Positions 43,854 through 52,693 of a stretch of 64,000 nt of DNA are shown here, piece by piece. Positions within the stretch are counted from its first letter, which is position 1. The number at the start of each line of letters is the position of its first letter. This DNA comes from RUG12461 sp045657665 (GTDB lineage Bacteria > Bacillota > Clostridia > Lachnospirales > Lachnospiraceae), in NCBI GenBank assembly GCA_045657665.1, contig JAZOTN010000033.1, positions 62,001 through 126,000 of the forward strand. The letters are read 5' to 3'. The translations under genes were made by a program, and so were the position numbers. Below the pieces are notes generated by a model that made no database searches, was not told the origin of the DNA, and worked only from the letters and a program-made list of their open reading frames with translations.

Positions 43854-44135
43854 TCAATAATCCTTGATGACGGCGATATTGTTCTTCTTTTCCTGATTCA
43901 GAAAAGACCAGATGTTCTTGCGCTCTTTCAGATCCTTGTCGTAAACTCTGACCTTGCAGCTTTCGCTGTCGCATTTATTGATGGTGGCGACAAGGGACTT
44001 CATATCGAGAACTGTGGCATCTGTTTTCAGGATACATACGGATGAGGAAAAGTTCTCGAAAGAAGAGTTTTTCTGCATTTTTTCAAGATGACGTTCAAAA
44101 GGCGCTTTGTCGATTGAAAGAATGGCATATTCCAT
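43854..44135 (-). CDS. Hypothetical 93-residue protein upstream of the MntR-like gene
   Basis: No family recognised. Soluble, lysine-rich, with two Cys (SVCILK, KCDSESC region). GAGGATAG precedes its ATG. It is 12 bases upstream of the regulator gene, so it is likely cotranscribed and perhaps coregulated by metal. Confidence 0.7.
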   Translation of the reverse strand: MEYAILSIDKAPFERHLEKMQKNSSFENFSSSVCILKTDATVLDMKSLVATINKCDSESCKVRVYDKDLKERKNIWSFLNQEKKNNIAVIKDY

Positions 44136-44224
44136 ATCGCTATCCTCACGGATGAGATTCTTCGTTTACAACTCAGGGTACATGATAGCATATCACTTTG
44201 AAAAAAACAAAAGGACAAAAGTAC

Positions 44225-44782
44225 CTATCTCATCCGGCTCCTTATCAGTGGGGCGATCGAGGCCGCCAAAATATTTTTCAGGAGATCGATCAGGAGAAAC
44301 GGAAGCACGGTGACGCTGATGGCGGATCCAAAGGAAACGCCCGCGGAAAGCATGTACCAGAACGTTCCAAGAAAGTAAAGGATCCACGTGCAGACAAAAC
44401 ACCCGATGACAGAAAGCACCGCCGCTTTGATTCCTGTTGTTTTTTCATAGATAAAGTCGAGAAGGAGCCCGGTCAGAAGCGCCATCGGGATATAGCCGAT
44501 GATGAAGCCGCCCGTCGGTCCGAAAAGCTTTCCGGGGCCGCCGGTGAAGTTGGTGAATACCGGGAGCCCGACCAGCCCGATCAGGATATAGATGAGCACG
44601 GCGATGGTGCCCCTTTTCCAACCGATCAGATGGAGCGTCAGATAGATCGCGAACAGGGACAGCGAGATCGGAACCGGGCCGATATTGATCGACCAGGGAC
44701 CCAGTATGCAAAGCACCGCCGCCATCAGGGCGGTTGTGACGAGATTTTTTGTAGAAACAGTGCTTGTTTTTTCAGATTTCAT
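44225..44782 (-). CDS. bioY: Biotin transporter BioY (ECF S-component)
   Basis: 185 residues, six TM helices. The BioY hallmark is present: ILGPWSINIGPVPISLSLFAIYL at the N-terminus and GPGKLFGPTGGFIIGY in the middle. It binds biotin outside and works with a shared EcfAAT module or alone. The start is ATG 44782 after GGAGGGGC; the longer frame to 44836 has no ribosome site. I saw no clear BirA operator in its leader. Confidence 0.93.
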   Translation of the reverse strand: MKSEKTSTVSTKNLVTTALMAAVLCILGPWSINIGPVPISLSLFAIYLTLHLIGWKRGTIAVLIYILIGLVGLPVFTNFTGGPGKLFGPTGGFIIGYIPMALLTGLLLDFIYEKTTGIKAAVLSVIGCFVCTWILYFLGTFWYMLSAGVSFGSAISVTVLPFLLIDLLKNILAASIAPLIRSRMR

Positions 44783-44849
44783 AGTATAGCCCCTCCAAAC
44801 AAAAACCAGAATAAAGCGAATACCGGGAAAAGTCAAGGGGGTTTATCGC

Positions 44850-44878
44850 TTGAAAAGAAGATCTCGGCATGATATACT
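44850..44878 (+). promoter_or_regulatory. Promoter for the AAA ATPase gene
   Basis: TTGAAA (44850-44855), 17-base spacer, TATACT (44873-44878), 44 bases before the ATG at 44923. This is one of the best sigma-A matches in the window. Confidence 0.7.
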
Positions 44879-44922
44879 ACGCTAAAACGCACATTTTTTA
44901 TTGGATTTAGCGAGGAATTGGA

Positions 44923-46347
44923 ATGCTGATATCACGTGATAAGGAAAAGAAAAATCTTATTGATGCGCTTCAAGCGGAAGAGTCTCAATTTATAGCGGTA
45001 TATGGCAGACGACGTGTCGGAAAAACATATTTGATACGTCAGACTTATGAAAAGATGCTCACATTTGAACATTCCGGGCTGGCTAACGGAGGGAGAAAAG
45101 AGCAGTTACAGGCGTTTACTGCCTCTGTCAGACGCGCAGGTCTGAAAGTGGATGTGATGCCATCAAATTGGCTCGATGCCTTTGAATTATTAAAAGATCT
45201 TGTCGAAAAATCATCAGGGAATAAAAAAGTACTATTTATCGATGAGCTGTCCTGGATGGATACACAAAAGAGCGGTCTTTTGGTTGCTCTTGAGAATTTC
45301 TGGAATGGATGGGCAAGTGCGCGTAATGATGTAGTTCTTGTTGTTTGTGCATCTGCTACTTCATGGATGCTTGATAAGATCATTCACAACAAAGGCGGAC
45401 TGTACAATCGATTAAACAGTCAAATATATTTAAAGCCGTTTAAGCTGGGTGAATGTGAGGAATACCTTAAGTCAAAGAGAATAAGCATTAGCAGATACGA
45501 CATTCTTGAGATGTATATGGCCATTGGTGGAATCCCATATTATTGGTCGCTTATGAAGAAGGGGCGTAGCGTTGCTCAGAATATTGATGCTATGTTTTTT
45601 GCTGAGGATGCTCCGCTGAAGGATGAGTTTAAGTATTTATATGCATCCTTGTTTAGGAACCCGCAGAATTATATAGATATCGTTAGTTCTTTGGCAAAGA
45701 AAAAATACGGCTTGCTCCGGGATGAGATTGCTAAAGAGACCGGGATGCCGAACTCCGGATACCTGACCAAGATTCTTGACGAATTGATCAGTTGTGGTTT
45801 TATAAGGAAATACACGGTTTTGGGAAAGAAAACGAAAGGAGCAATTTATCAGCTGACAGATTTCTACACATTATTTTACTATCAATTTCTGCAAAAGAAG
45901 AACGTGGATGAGCATTACTGGACGATACAGACGGATACTTCAGTCAGAAACACATGGTGCGGACTTGCTTTTGAGAGAGTGTGTTTTGATCATGTTAATG
46001 AGATAAAAGCGAGATTGGGAATTTCGGGCGTGCTGACGGAAGTACATTCGTGGTTCAACCGCGCAGATCAAGCATCCGGTGTCAGAGGTGCTCAAATTGA
46101 TATGGTGATAGTAAGAAATGACCGGATAATAAATCTTTGTGAGATGAAATACTCTATAAGTGAGTACTCGTATACCGGAAAGGATGATGAAGCACTTCGT
46201 AATAAAATAGTTTCATTAAAAACCATTTCTAAAACCAGACATTCGATACATCCCGTGCTGGTAACAACATACGGATTAAAGGATGGGACATATTCCGGGA
46301 AAATTCAGGGTGTTGTAACAGCGGATGATTTGTTCAAGAGAAACTAA
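44923..46347 (+). CDS. AAA ATPase with DUF234-type nuclease-like C-terminus
   Basis: 474 residues. Walker A is YGRRRVGKTYLIR (about 27-39), Walker B VLFIDELSWMD (about 103-113). A winged-helix linker covers about 255-320 and a PD-(D/E)XK-like C-terminal domain follows (EVHSWFNRADQ, QIDMVIVRND, CEMKYS). This is the STAND-related archaeal ATPase/DUF234 group, often found with mobile or toxin-like loci; function untested. Base composition is clearly more AT-rich than its neighbours, suggesting transfer. A dispersed palindrome starts two bases after its stop, and a decayed relative lies at 47581-48018. Confidence 0.87.
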   Translation: MLISRDKEKKNLIDALQAEESQFIAVYGRRRVGKTYLIRQTYEKMLTFEHSGLANGGRKEQLQAFTASVRRAGLKVDVMPSNWLDAFELLKDLVEKSSGNKKVLFIDELSWMDTQKSGLLVALENFWNGWASARNDVVLVVCASATSWMLDKIIHNKGGLYNRLNSQIYLKPFKLGECEEYLKSKRISISRYDILEMYMAIGGIPYYWSLMKKGRSVAQNIDAMFFAEDAPLKDEFKYLYASLFRNPQNYIDIVSSLAKKKYGLLRDEIAKETGMPNSGYLTKILDELISCGFIRKYTVLGKKTKGAIYQLTDFYTLFYYQFLQKKNVDEHYWTIQTDTSVRNTWCGLAFERVCFDHVNEIKARLGISGVLTEVHSWFNRADQASGVRGAQIDMVIVRNDRIINLCEMKYSISEYSYTGKDDEALRNKIVSLKTISKTRHSIHPVLVTTYGLKDGTYSGKIQGVVTADDLFKRN

Positions 46348-46348
46348 T

Positions 46349-46378
46349 GGGAGACAGGGTACGGTTCTGTGTCTCCCC
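46349..46378. repeat. Dispersed palindrome, copy 2
   Basis: GGGAGACAGGGTACGG then TTCTGTGTCTCCCC. It folds on itself with an 8-bp end stem. It lies right after the ATPase stop codon (46347). Confidence 0.75.
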
Positions 46379-46539
46379 ATCGTTCTTGTTGATATTGAGC
46401 TCACTGTAGGCTAATATAAAATTGATCCGGTACAGAAATTGATTGAATGATTTCAAATTTTCCGATTAAAAATTAGCAAATCTGCCGATTGTATCTCCTT
46501 GGATGACCTGTTCTGGAAGTAAAAGAGTCAGGGAGGAAT

Positions 46540-47568
46540 ATGATATTGGAAACCATACAGATCACAAGAGATGATAAAAACCATACCATGTATATCGCGC
46601 TTTTCGGCCGCATCGATTCGATTACGGCACCGGAAGTCGGAAAGAAGCTTGAAAAAGCACTTGAAGGATACAGCAACATGGCTGTTGTGGTCGATGCTGA
46701 AAAGCTCGGCTATATTTCAAGCGCGGGACTCAGGGTGCTGCTGGATCTGAAAATTGTCTGCGATGACATGAAAGTCATTAACGTCGCTCTTGATATCTAC
46801 GATATTCTTACCATGACCGGATTTACGAATTTTATAGAGGTGGAGCGCAGGATCCGAAAGATCAGACATCCTGCTCCCGCGGAACTGATCAGCAATGATA
46901 CGGACAGCAGTTTATATCGCTCGACCAATGATCTTGCGGTCAGGATATTTGATCCCGGGATCTCTCTTGAAGAAGTACAGCGGAGGTTTCAGCTGTCAAA
47001 GACCGTAACATCCCACGGGATCCCGACACCGATCGCATTCGAGGTCGTATCCTGCGACAGCAGCTATGGTATCATCTTTGAGCTCACTCACGGAAAGACG
47101 CTTGATGAGATATGGGAGGAACGGCCGGACGGTATGCACGACGAGATCAAGATGCTCGCGGAGATCATGCATTCATTCCGCCGCTGTGTGATTGACAAAA
47201 AGGAACTGCCCGATTACGGAAAACGCATGCTCACCGAGATCGAGAAAAACCCCGCTCTTCCGGACGAACAGAGGCAGAGCTTAAGGCGTCTTGTGGAAAA
47301 GCTTCATGTTTCGGATACATTCATATACGGGAATCTCAGGCTTTCCAATGTCCTTTTGCAGGACGGGAAGCTGTTTCTTATGGATCTTACAAGATGCGGC
47401 CTCGGCAATCCGGTGCTCGACCTTCAGACCGCGATCTCAGCCATGTTTGCGGACGGGCACGGCGCATTCTGGAAGAAGTTTTTTGCACGCTATACGCAGC
47501 CCCTCGGTGACGACAGCCGCGCGCTTTTGGAACGCGTGCTGCAGCCCGGGATAAGACCATGGTGGTGA
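46540..47568 (+). CDS. STAS domain fused to a kinase-like domain lacking the catalytic Asp (copy 2)
   Basis: 342 residues, closely parallel to 31346-32371. STAS part 1-107 with GYISSAGLRVLL (candidate phospho-Ser60/61). The kinase-like part (about 115-335) has Arg135 where copy 1 has the ATP-binding Lys (AVRIF), YGN at 263-265 in place of HGD, and keeps Asn270 and Asp282. This makes kinase activity even less likely than in copy 1. GGGAGG precedes the ATG with short spacing; TTG 46546 is an alternative start. It is flanked on both sides by members of the DUF234 ATPase family. Confidence 0.87.
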   Translation: MILETIQITRDDKNHTMYIALFGRIDSITAPEVGKKLEKALEGYSNMAVVVDAEKLGYISSAGLRVLLDLKIVCDDMKVINVALDIYDILTMTGFTNFIEVERRIRKIRHPAPAELISNDTDSSLYRSTNDLAVRIFDPGISLEEVQRRFQLSKTVTSHGIPTPIAFEVVSCDSSYGIIFELTHGKTLDEIWEERPDGMHDEIKMLAEIMHSFRRCVIDKKELPDYGKRMLTEIEKNPALPDEQRQSLRRLVEKLHVSDTFIYGNLRLSNVLLQDGKLFLMDLTRCGLGNPVLDLQTAISAMFADGHGAFWKKFFARYTQPLGDDSRALLERVLQPGIRPWW

Positions 47569-47580
47569 GGAGACAGGGGG

Positions 47581-48018
47581 CTATCCCTCAAACAGATCAT
47601 CCAGTGTGATTGTATCAGATACATAGGAAGTATACGCTATTCCGGACAATCCCTTTGCTGAAACCATTACTATTTTCAAAGCATGTGATGTTCCCGTTTT
47701 TTTCTTGAAAACATCCCGCTTTCTTATAAGTTGCCGTTCATAAAAAAGGATCCATGAGCTGAACATATAACGGATTGTATTCTTCGTATTTTTTCTTATA
47801 CTCTATGATATATCCACAATCTATGAGAGCCTGTATCACTCTTGAATATGTTCCGTTGGAAATTCCTGTTTCTTCCTGTAATTTTGCTTTTTTTATCCCA
47901 TACTTTGCATATGCCAGTTTTGACAGTATCTGTCCATATACAGGTGATTCACTAAGCGTCGCTTCCAGTAACCTTTTCGTTTCATCCCTGTAAAGTGCAT
48001 CCTTATCAAACAGCATCC
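47581..48018 (-). pseudogene. Decayed relative of the DUF234-type AAA ATPase
   Basis: Two broken minus-strand frames match the ATPase at 44923. The frame ending at 47738 matches its middle part (DKDALYRDETKR.., AKYGIKKAKLQEETGISNGTYS). A second frame (47581-47766) matches the extreme C-terminus (SDTITLDDLFEG versus TADDLFKRN). A frameshift lies near 47740-47766, the nuclease-like part is mostly deleted, and the N-terminal ATPase half is missing. The remnant begins next to a dispersed palindrome at 48036. Confidence 0.75.
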
Positions 48019-48035
48019 TGTTTTGCACACAAATT

Positions 48036-48063
48036 GGAGACCCAAGAACCGTCCCCTGTCTCC
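48036..48063. repeat. Dispersed palindrome, copy 3
   Basis: GGAGACCCAAGAACCGTCCC then CTGTCTCC, in inverted orientation relative to copy 1. It marks the upstream edge of the ATPase pseudogene. Confidence 0.75.
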
Positions 48064-48081
48064 ACCGCCGCAAAAACAGAC

Positions 48082-48111
48082 TTGAAAAAAAATACCTATT
48101 TAGGGCATAAT
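48082..48111 (+). promoter_or_regulatory. Promoter for the GH3 gene
   Basis: TTGAAA (48082-48087), 18-base spacer, CATAAT (48106-48111). It lies between two dispersed palindrome copies, so copy 4 would be in the 5' leader of the GH3 mRNA. Confidence 0.5.
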
Positions 48112-48112
48112 C

Positions 48113-48180
48113 AGAGACAGAGACGCAGGAGACACAGAACCGTCCTCTGTCTCCCCCGGTTCTGTGTCTCCACCGTCTCC
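48113..48180. repeat. Dispersed palindrome, copy 4 (composite)
   Basis: A full unit at 48128-48154 (GGAGACACAGAACCGTCCTC then TGTCTCC), followed by a half unit GGTTCTGTGTCTCC at 48158-48171, and flanked by GAGACAGAGACG. It ends a few bases before the GH3 ribosome site (AGGAGG). Confidence 0.75.
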
Positions 48181-48198
48181 CGTTAGGAGGGATCAGCT

Positions 48199-50040
48199 AT
48201 GAAACAAAAAAGAATCCTTGCGCTGCTGCTGGCGGCGACGCTGGTACTGACTGCCTGTGCGCCGAAGGCGTCCGGCGAGACGGCAGGCGTTTCAAAGGAA
48301 GCGGATACCGAAAAATATAAGGGCATGACGCCGGAAGAGGTTGTCGCTGCGCTGACGCTTGATCAGAAAGCGGCCCAGATGGTGGAGGGAGCTTTTTATA
48401 ATATCAGTTTTGATCAGATGAAACAAAACGACTACGGCTCCATCCTTTCCAAGTTCGATGAGATCCCGAATCCGACGGCGGAAGAGTGGTATGAGATTGT
48501 ATGTGAGTATCAGAACAGTGCGCTTTCGTCGGAGGCGGGTATTCCATACATTTACGGGCAGGACAGTGTGCACGGCGTGAACTTTGCATCCGGATCGGTG
48601 ATCTTTCCCCAGAATATCAATATGGGTGCGGTAAACGATCCGGAGCTTATGAAGGAGTATGGTGCTCTTGTCGGTTCGGATATCGTTCACACGGGGATGC
48701 TGCTGAATTTTTCGCCTTGCGTGGATGCGGCTCAGGATCCCAGATGGGGAAGGACTTACGAATGCTTTTCCGATGATAATGAGATCATAAAAAACCTTTC
48801 CGTAGCCTACTCCGAAGGCCTTTTGTCGGAGGGAGTGGTGGTCTGTGCCAAGCATTTCTTCGGCGGCGGCTATACAGAGTACGGAACCGGTGAGGCCTCG
48901 GATTCGGTCAACCGGATCATTGACCGCGGCGATGCGGAGATGTCGCAGGATGAGATCGATGCGCAGCTTTCCGTCTATGAAGCCCTTGTGAAGGCAGGGG
49001 TGCAGGTCATCATGGTGTCCCATTCCTCTCTCTTCGGAACGAAGATGCATGAAAACAAGGAATATCTCAGCTATCTGAAGGATGATCTTGGGTTTGACGG
49101 TTTTGTCCTTTCGGACTGGAATTCCATCGAAAAATGCTCCGGTGCCGATTTGAAAGAAAATGTGATCCTCTGCATCAATGCCGGCATCGATATGCTGATG
49201 GAAGCGGACAACTTTGACGAATGCAGAGGATATATTGTCGAAGCGGTCAATGAAGGAGCCATTAGCGTGGACCGGATCAATGATGCCGTCACGAGGATCA
49301 TAAAGGTAAAAATGGATGCCGGTCTTTTTGAGGATCCTTTTATGAAAGATTTTTCACCGACTTACGAATTCGGAAGCGATGAGTCACACCGGGTGGCCAG
49401 AGATCTTGCGGCAAAATCATTTGTTTCGCTGAAAGCGGGAGAGCATATGACCATTGAGAAAGGAATGAAGGTCTGCGTGATTGGCCCGGCAGCTGCAGAT
49501 ACCGGTGCCATGTGCGGCGGCTGGACATACTTCTGGCTGGGGGCGAGCGACGGTGCTTTGGGCGAGCGGATGCTTCCCGAAGACTCAACCATCCTGGAGG
49601 CGCTGCAATCCGCCGGAGCGGAAAAGGGGTTTGAAGTGGTTACGGATCCTAAGCGGATAGACGAGTGTGACATGGTGCTGCTGTGTGTCGGTGAGCGTCC
49701 GTATGCGGAGTGGGAAGGAGATACACAGGATCTTTCCATCGTGGGAGATATGGCGCTGGAGGGTAATAAAAAAGCCATCGAAGATGCGGCTGCTTCCGGG
49801 AAACCCACGCTGACTCTTATCATTGCGGGGCGGAATGTGATCATAAACGATTATCTTGATGACTGGGATTCCTGCATCATGTGTTATCTTCCGGGATCGG
49901 AGGGAGGAAACGCAGTTGCGGACGTGCTGACCGGAGAGATGCCGCTTTCGGGCACGCTTCCAATGCCGTATTATTCCTCGGTTGATCAGATCGGAACCGG
50001 TGAGTGCTGGCATGAGGCCGGATGGAGTGCATTGCAATGA
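48199..50040 (+). CDS. GH3 glycosidase lipoprotein
   Basis: 613 residues. Lipobox LTAC with Cys20. GH3 TIM-barrel domain about 40-390: GQDSVHGVN, GRTYECFSDD, AKHFFGGG and the nucleophile Asp306 in LSDWNSI. The second alpha/beta domain covers about 410-600 (CVIGPAAADTG, VGERPYAEWEGD), as in exo-glucan hydrolases and beta-glucosidases. It acts outside the cell on beta-glucosides; linkage not readable. The C-terminal fibronectin-like domain of larger GH3 enzymes is missing. Its stop overlaps the copA start. Confidence 0.93.
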   Translation: MKQKRILALLLAATLVLTACAPKASGETAGVSKEADTEKYKGMTPEEVVAALTLDQKAAQMVEGAFYNISFDQMKQNDYGSILSKFDEIPNPTAEEWYEIVCEYQNSALSSEAGIPYIYGQDSVHGVNFASGSVIFPQNINMGAVNDPELMKEYGALVGSDIVHTGMLLNFSPCVDAAQDPRWGRTYECFSDDNEIIKNLSVAYSEGLLSEGVVVCAKHFFGGGYTEYGTGEASDSVNRIIDRGDAEMSQDEIDAQLSVYEALVKAGVQVIMVSHSSLFGTKMHENKEYLSYLKDDLGFDGFVLSDWNSIEKCSGADLKENVILCINAGIDMLMEADNFDECRGYIVEAVNEGAISVDRINDAVTRIIKVKMDAGLFEDPFMKDFSPTYEFGSDESHRVARDLAAKSFVSLKAGEHMTIEKGMKVCVIGPAAADTGAMCGGWTYFWLGASDGALGERMLPEDSTILEALQSAGAEKGFEVVTDPKRIDECDMVLLCVGERPYAEWEGDTQDLSIVGDMALEGNKKAIEDAAASGKPTLTLIIAGRNVIINDYLDDWDSCIMCYLPGSEGGNAVADVLTGEMPLSGTLPMPYYSSVDQIGTGECWHEAGWSALQ

Positions 50041-52601
50041 GACAATTCTATGTGACTGGAATGAGCTGCGCTGCCTGTCAGGCCCGGGTAGAAAAAGCGG
50101 TAAACGCTGTTGAAGGGGTCGAGAGCTGCGCGGTAAGCCTGCTGACAAATTCCATGGGTGTCGAAGGAACGGCGCGGGAGGAAGACATCATTGCAGCTGT
50201 TGAAGCGGCCGGCTATGGCGCCGCCGTGAAGGGCAGCAGTGGTGAAAAAACCTCCGGCTCCGCCGCAGAGGATCCGTTAAAAGACACGGAGACTCCCCGG
50301 CTGAAGAAAAGGCTGATAGCGTCGATCCTCCTTTTGATCCCGCTGATGTATGTATCCATGGGTCATATGCTGTGGAACTGGCCGCTGCCGGGCTTCCTTC
50401 GCGGGAACCATGTGGCGATGGGCTTGTATCAGATGCTTTTATCCGGACTCATTATGGTGATCAACCAGAAGTTCTTTGTCAGCGGATTTAAGGGGCTTAT
50501 CCACAGGTCGCCAAACATGGATACGCTGGTGGCTTTGGGCGCTACCGCCTCATTCGCATACAGTGTGTTTGCGCTTTTTGCCATGACCGGTACCGTCCTG
50601 AGCGGCAACGAAGAGCAAACAATGTATTACATGAATCAGTTTTACTTCGAGGCCGCGGCCATGATCCTTACGCTGATCACCGTAGGAAAAATGCTGGAGA
50701 CGAGGTCGAAGGGGAAGACCACCAATGCCCTTAAGGGGCTTATGGATCTTTCGCCGAAGACAGCTGTGATCCTTCAAAACGGCGAAGAGATCACGGTTCC
50801 CATCGAGAACGTGAAAGTCGGGGACCGGTTTGTGGTAAGGCCCGGAGACAGCATTCCGGTGGACGGCGTTGTGACAGAAGGGGAGAGCGCTGTTAATGAA
50901 TCGGCGCTGACCGGAGAGAGCGTGCCTGTTGAAAAGGGGATTGGCGATCCTGTGTCTGCGGCGACCATAAACTCCTCGGGGTACATGGTCTGCGAGGCTA
51001 CAAGAGTCGGGGAGGACACGACTCTTTCCGCGATCATTCGGATGGTAAGCGACGCGGCAGCCACAAAGGCTCCGATCGCGAAGATCGCGGACAAAGTATC
51101 GGGTGTCTTTGTTCCGGCAGTCATTGGCATAGCGCTTGTTACATTTTTCGCCTGGCTCATCGCCGGGCAGACCGTTGGTTATTGCATGGCAAGGGCGGTA
51201 TCGGTTCTTGTGATCAGCTGTCCCTGTGCGCTCGGACTTGCGACTCCCGTGGCAATCATGGTCGGAAACGGCGTTGCCGCAAAGACGGGGATCCTTTTCA
51301 AGACAGCGGCTTCCCTGGAACAGGCAGGGCGGACACAGATCATCGCGCTGGACAAAACCGGAACAATCACTACCGGAGAAATGCGTGTCACAGATCTCAT
51401 TCCCGTTGACGGCGTTACGGAAGAAGAACTGCTGACAGTATCATGCGCTCTGGAGTCCAAGAGCGAGCATCCGATCTCCGGAGCGATCACGGAATACGCC
51501 GTGAGAAAAGGGATATCGCCGGCGGAAACCACGGAGTTTGAGGTGTTTGCCGGAAACGGCCTTAAGGCAAAACTATTCGGGCAGGAGATCCACGGCGGAA
51601 ATCTGAAATACATCGAAAGCATACTTGGCAGGGAAGATGCCGGGACCACGGAGACGGTTCATCAGCTGGCCCGTGACGGAAAGACACCGGTACTCATTGC
51701 CAGGGCAGGGCAGCTCCTTGGGATCATAGGAGTTTCGGATGTGATAAAAGAGGATTCACCGGAAGCGATCGCGGAGCTTCAAAAAATGGGGATCCATACG
51801 GTGATGCTCACCGGCGATAACGAGGTTACGGCTGCAGCGATCGCAAAGCAGGCAGGTGTTGATGAGGTAGTTGCTTCCGTGAAACCAGACGGCAAGGAAG
51901 CGATCATAAGACAGCTCATGGAGCACGGAAAAGTTGCCATGGTCGGAGACGGGATCAATGATGCTCCGGCACTTACGTCCGCGGATCTCGGAATGGCGAT
52001 CGGCGCAGGAACGGATGTCGCCATAGACGCGGCGGATGTGGTGCTGATGAAGAACAGTATCAGGGATGTCGCGGCAGCGATCAGGATCTCAAGAAGTACG
52101 CTCCGGAATATCCATCAGAATCTTTTCTGGGCGTTTTTCTACAACGTTCTCGGAATTCCTCTTGCGGCAGGCTGCTACGTGGCGGCTTTCGGATGGGAAC
52201 TCAATCCCGTGTTCGGCGCGGCGGCCATGGGATTATCCAGTTTCTGCGTGGTGACAAATGCACTCAGGCTGAACCTGGTCAAACCCTATGACAACAGCAG
52301 GGATAAGGTTGTCAGAAACCCTGTAACAGGGAATCTCATAAATAACGGAACTGTCAACGAAGCAGCAGACAAAGAAAAAGGAAAGGAAAACAACGAAATG
52401 AAGATCAGAGTAAACGGAATGATGTGTGCACATTGCGAAGCGCATGTGAAAAAAGCTCTTGAGGCGATCGACGGCATTCAGGAAGCAACGGCATCCCATG
52501 AGGAAAACCTGGTTACGATCACAGCTGCAAAGGATATCGACGGAGCGGATATTAAGGCAGCAGTAGAAGAGGCGGGATATGAATATGTAGAGGTTGTCTG
52601 A
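50037..52601 (+). CDS. copA: Copper-translocating P-type ATPase with N- and C-terminal HMA domains
   Basis: 854 residues. N-terminal heavy-metal domain with CAAC (Cys11, Cys14), eight TM helices with the CPC motif (395-397), DKTGT (phospho-Asp439), GDGINDAPA and the HP of SEHP. An acidic/Lys linker leads to a second HMA domain at the very C-terminus (MCAHCEAHVKKAL) that looks like CopZ. It exports Cu+. An internal ATG at 52398 with an AAAGGA box could also make free CopZ. ATG 50037 overlaps the GH3 stop (ATGA); 50022 is a less likely start. Confidence 0.93.
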   Translation: MRQFYVTGMSCAACQARVEKAVNAVEGVESCAVSLLTNSMGVEGTAREEDIIAAVEAAGYGAAVKGSSGEKTSGSAAEDPLKDTETPRLKKRLIASILLLIPLMYVSMGHMLWNWPLPGFLRGNHVAMGLYQMLLSGLIMVINQKFFVSGFKGLIHRSPNMDTLVALGATASFAYSVFALFAMTGTVLSGNEEQTMYYMNQFYFEAAAMILTLITVGKMLETRSKGKTTNALKGLMDLSPKTAVILQNGEEITVPIENVKVGDRFVVRPGDSIPVDGVVTEGESAVNESALTGESVPVEKGIGDPVSAATINSSGYMVCEATRVGEDTTLSAIIRMVSDAAATKAPIAKIADKVSGVFVPAVIGIALVTFFAWLIAGQTVGYCMARAVSVLVISCPCALGLATPVAIMVGNGVAAKTGILFKTAASLEQAGRTQIIALDKTGTITTGEMRVTDLIPVDGVTEEELLTVSCALESKSEHPISGAITEYAVRKGISPAETTEFEVFAGNGLKAKLFGQEIHGGNLKYIESILGREDAGTTETVHQLARDGKTPVLIARAGQLLGIIGVSDVIKEDSPEAIAELQKMGIHTVMLTGDNEVTAAAIAKQAGVDEVVASVKPDGKEAIIRQLMEHGKVAMVGDGINDAPALTSADLGMAIGAGTDVAIDAADVVLMKNSIRDVAAAIRISRSTLRNIHQNLFWAFFYNVLGIPLAAGCYVAAFGWELNPVFGAAAMGLSSFCVVTNALRLNLVKPYDNSRDKVVRNPVTGNLINNGTVNEAADKEKGKENNEMKIRVNGMMCAHCEAHVKKALEAIDGIQEATASHEENLVTITAAKDIDGADIKAAVEEAGYEYVEVV

Positions 52602-52615
52602 AAAAAGAGACAGAA

Positions 52616-52675
52616 AGAGACAGGGGACGGTTCTGTGTCTCCCTTTTGGGAGACACAGAACCCTCCCCTGTCTCT
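52616..52675. terminator. Dispersed palindrome, copy 5, as a bidirectional terminator
   Basis: A 28-bp stem (52616-52643 / 52648-52675) with one mismatch and a TTTT loop, the most perfect member of the dispersed family. It is followed on the plus strand by TTTATTCTTTC and lies between the converging copA and pfp genes. Confidence 0.8.
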
Positions 52676-52693
52676 TTATTCTTTCACCCTATC

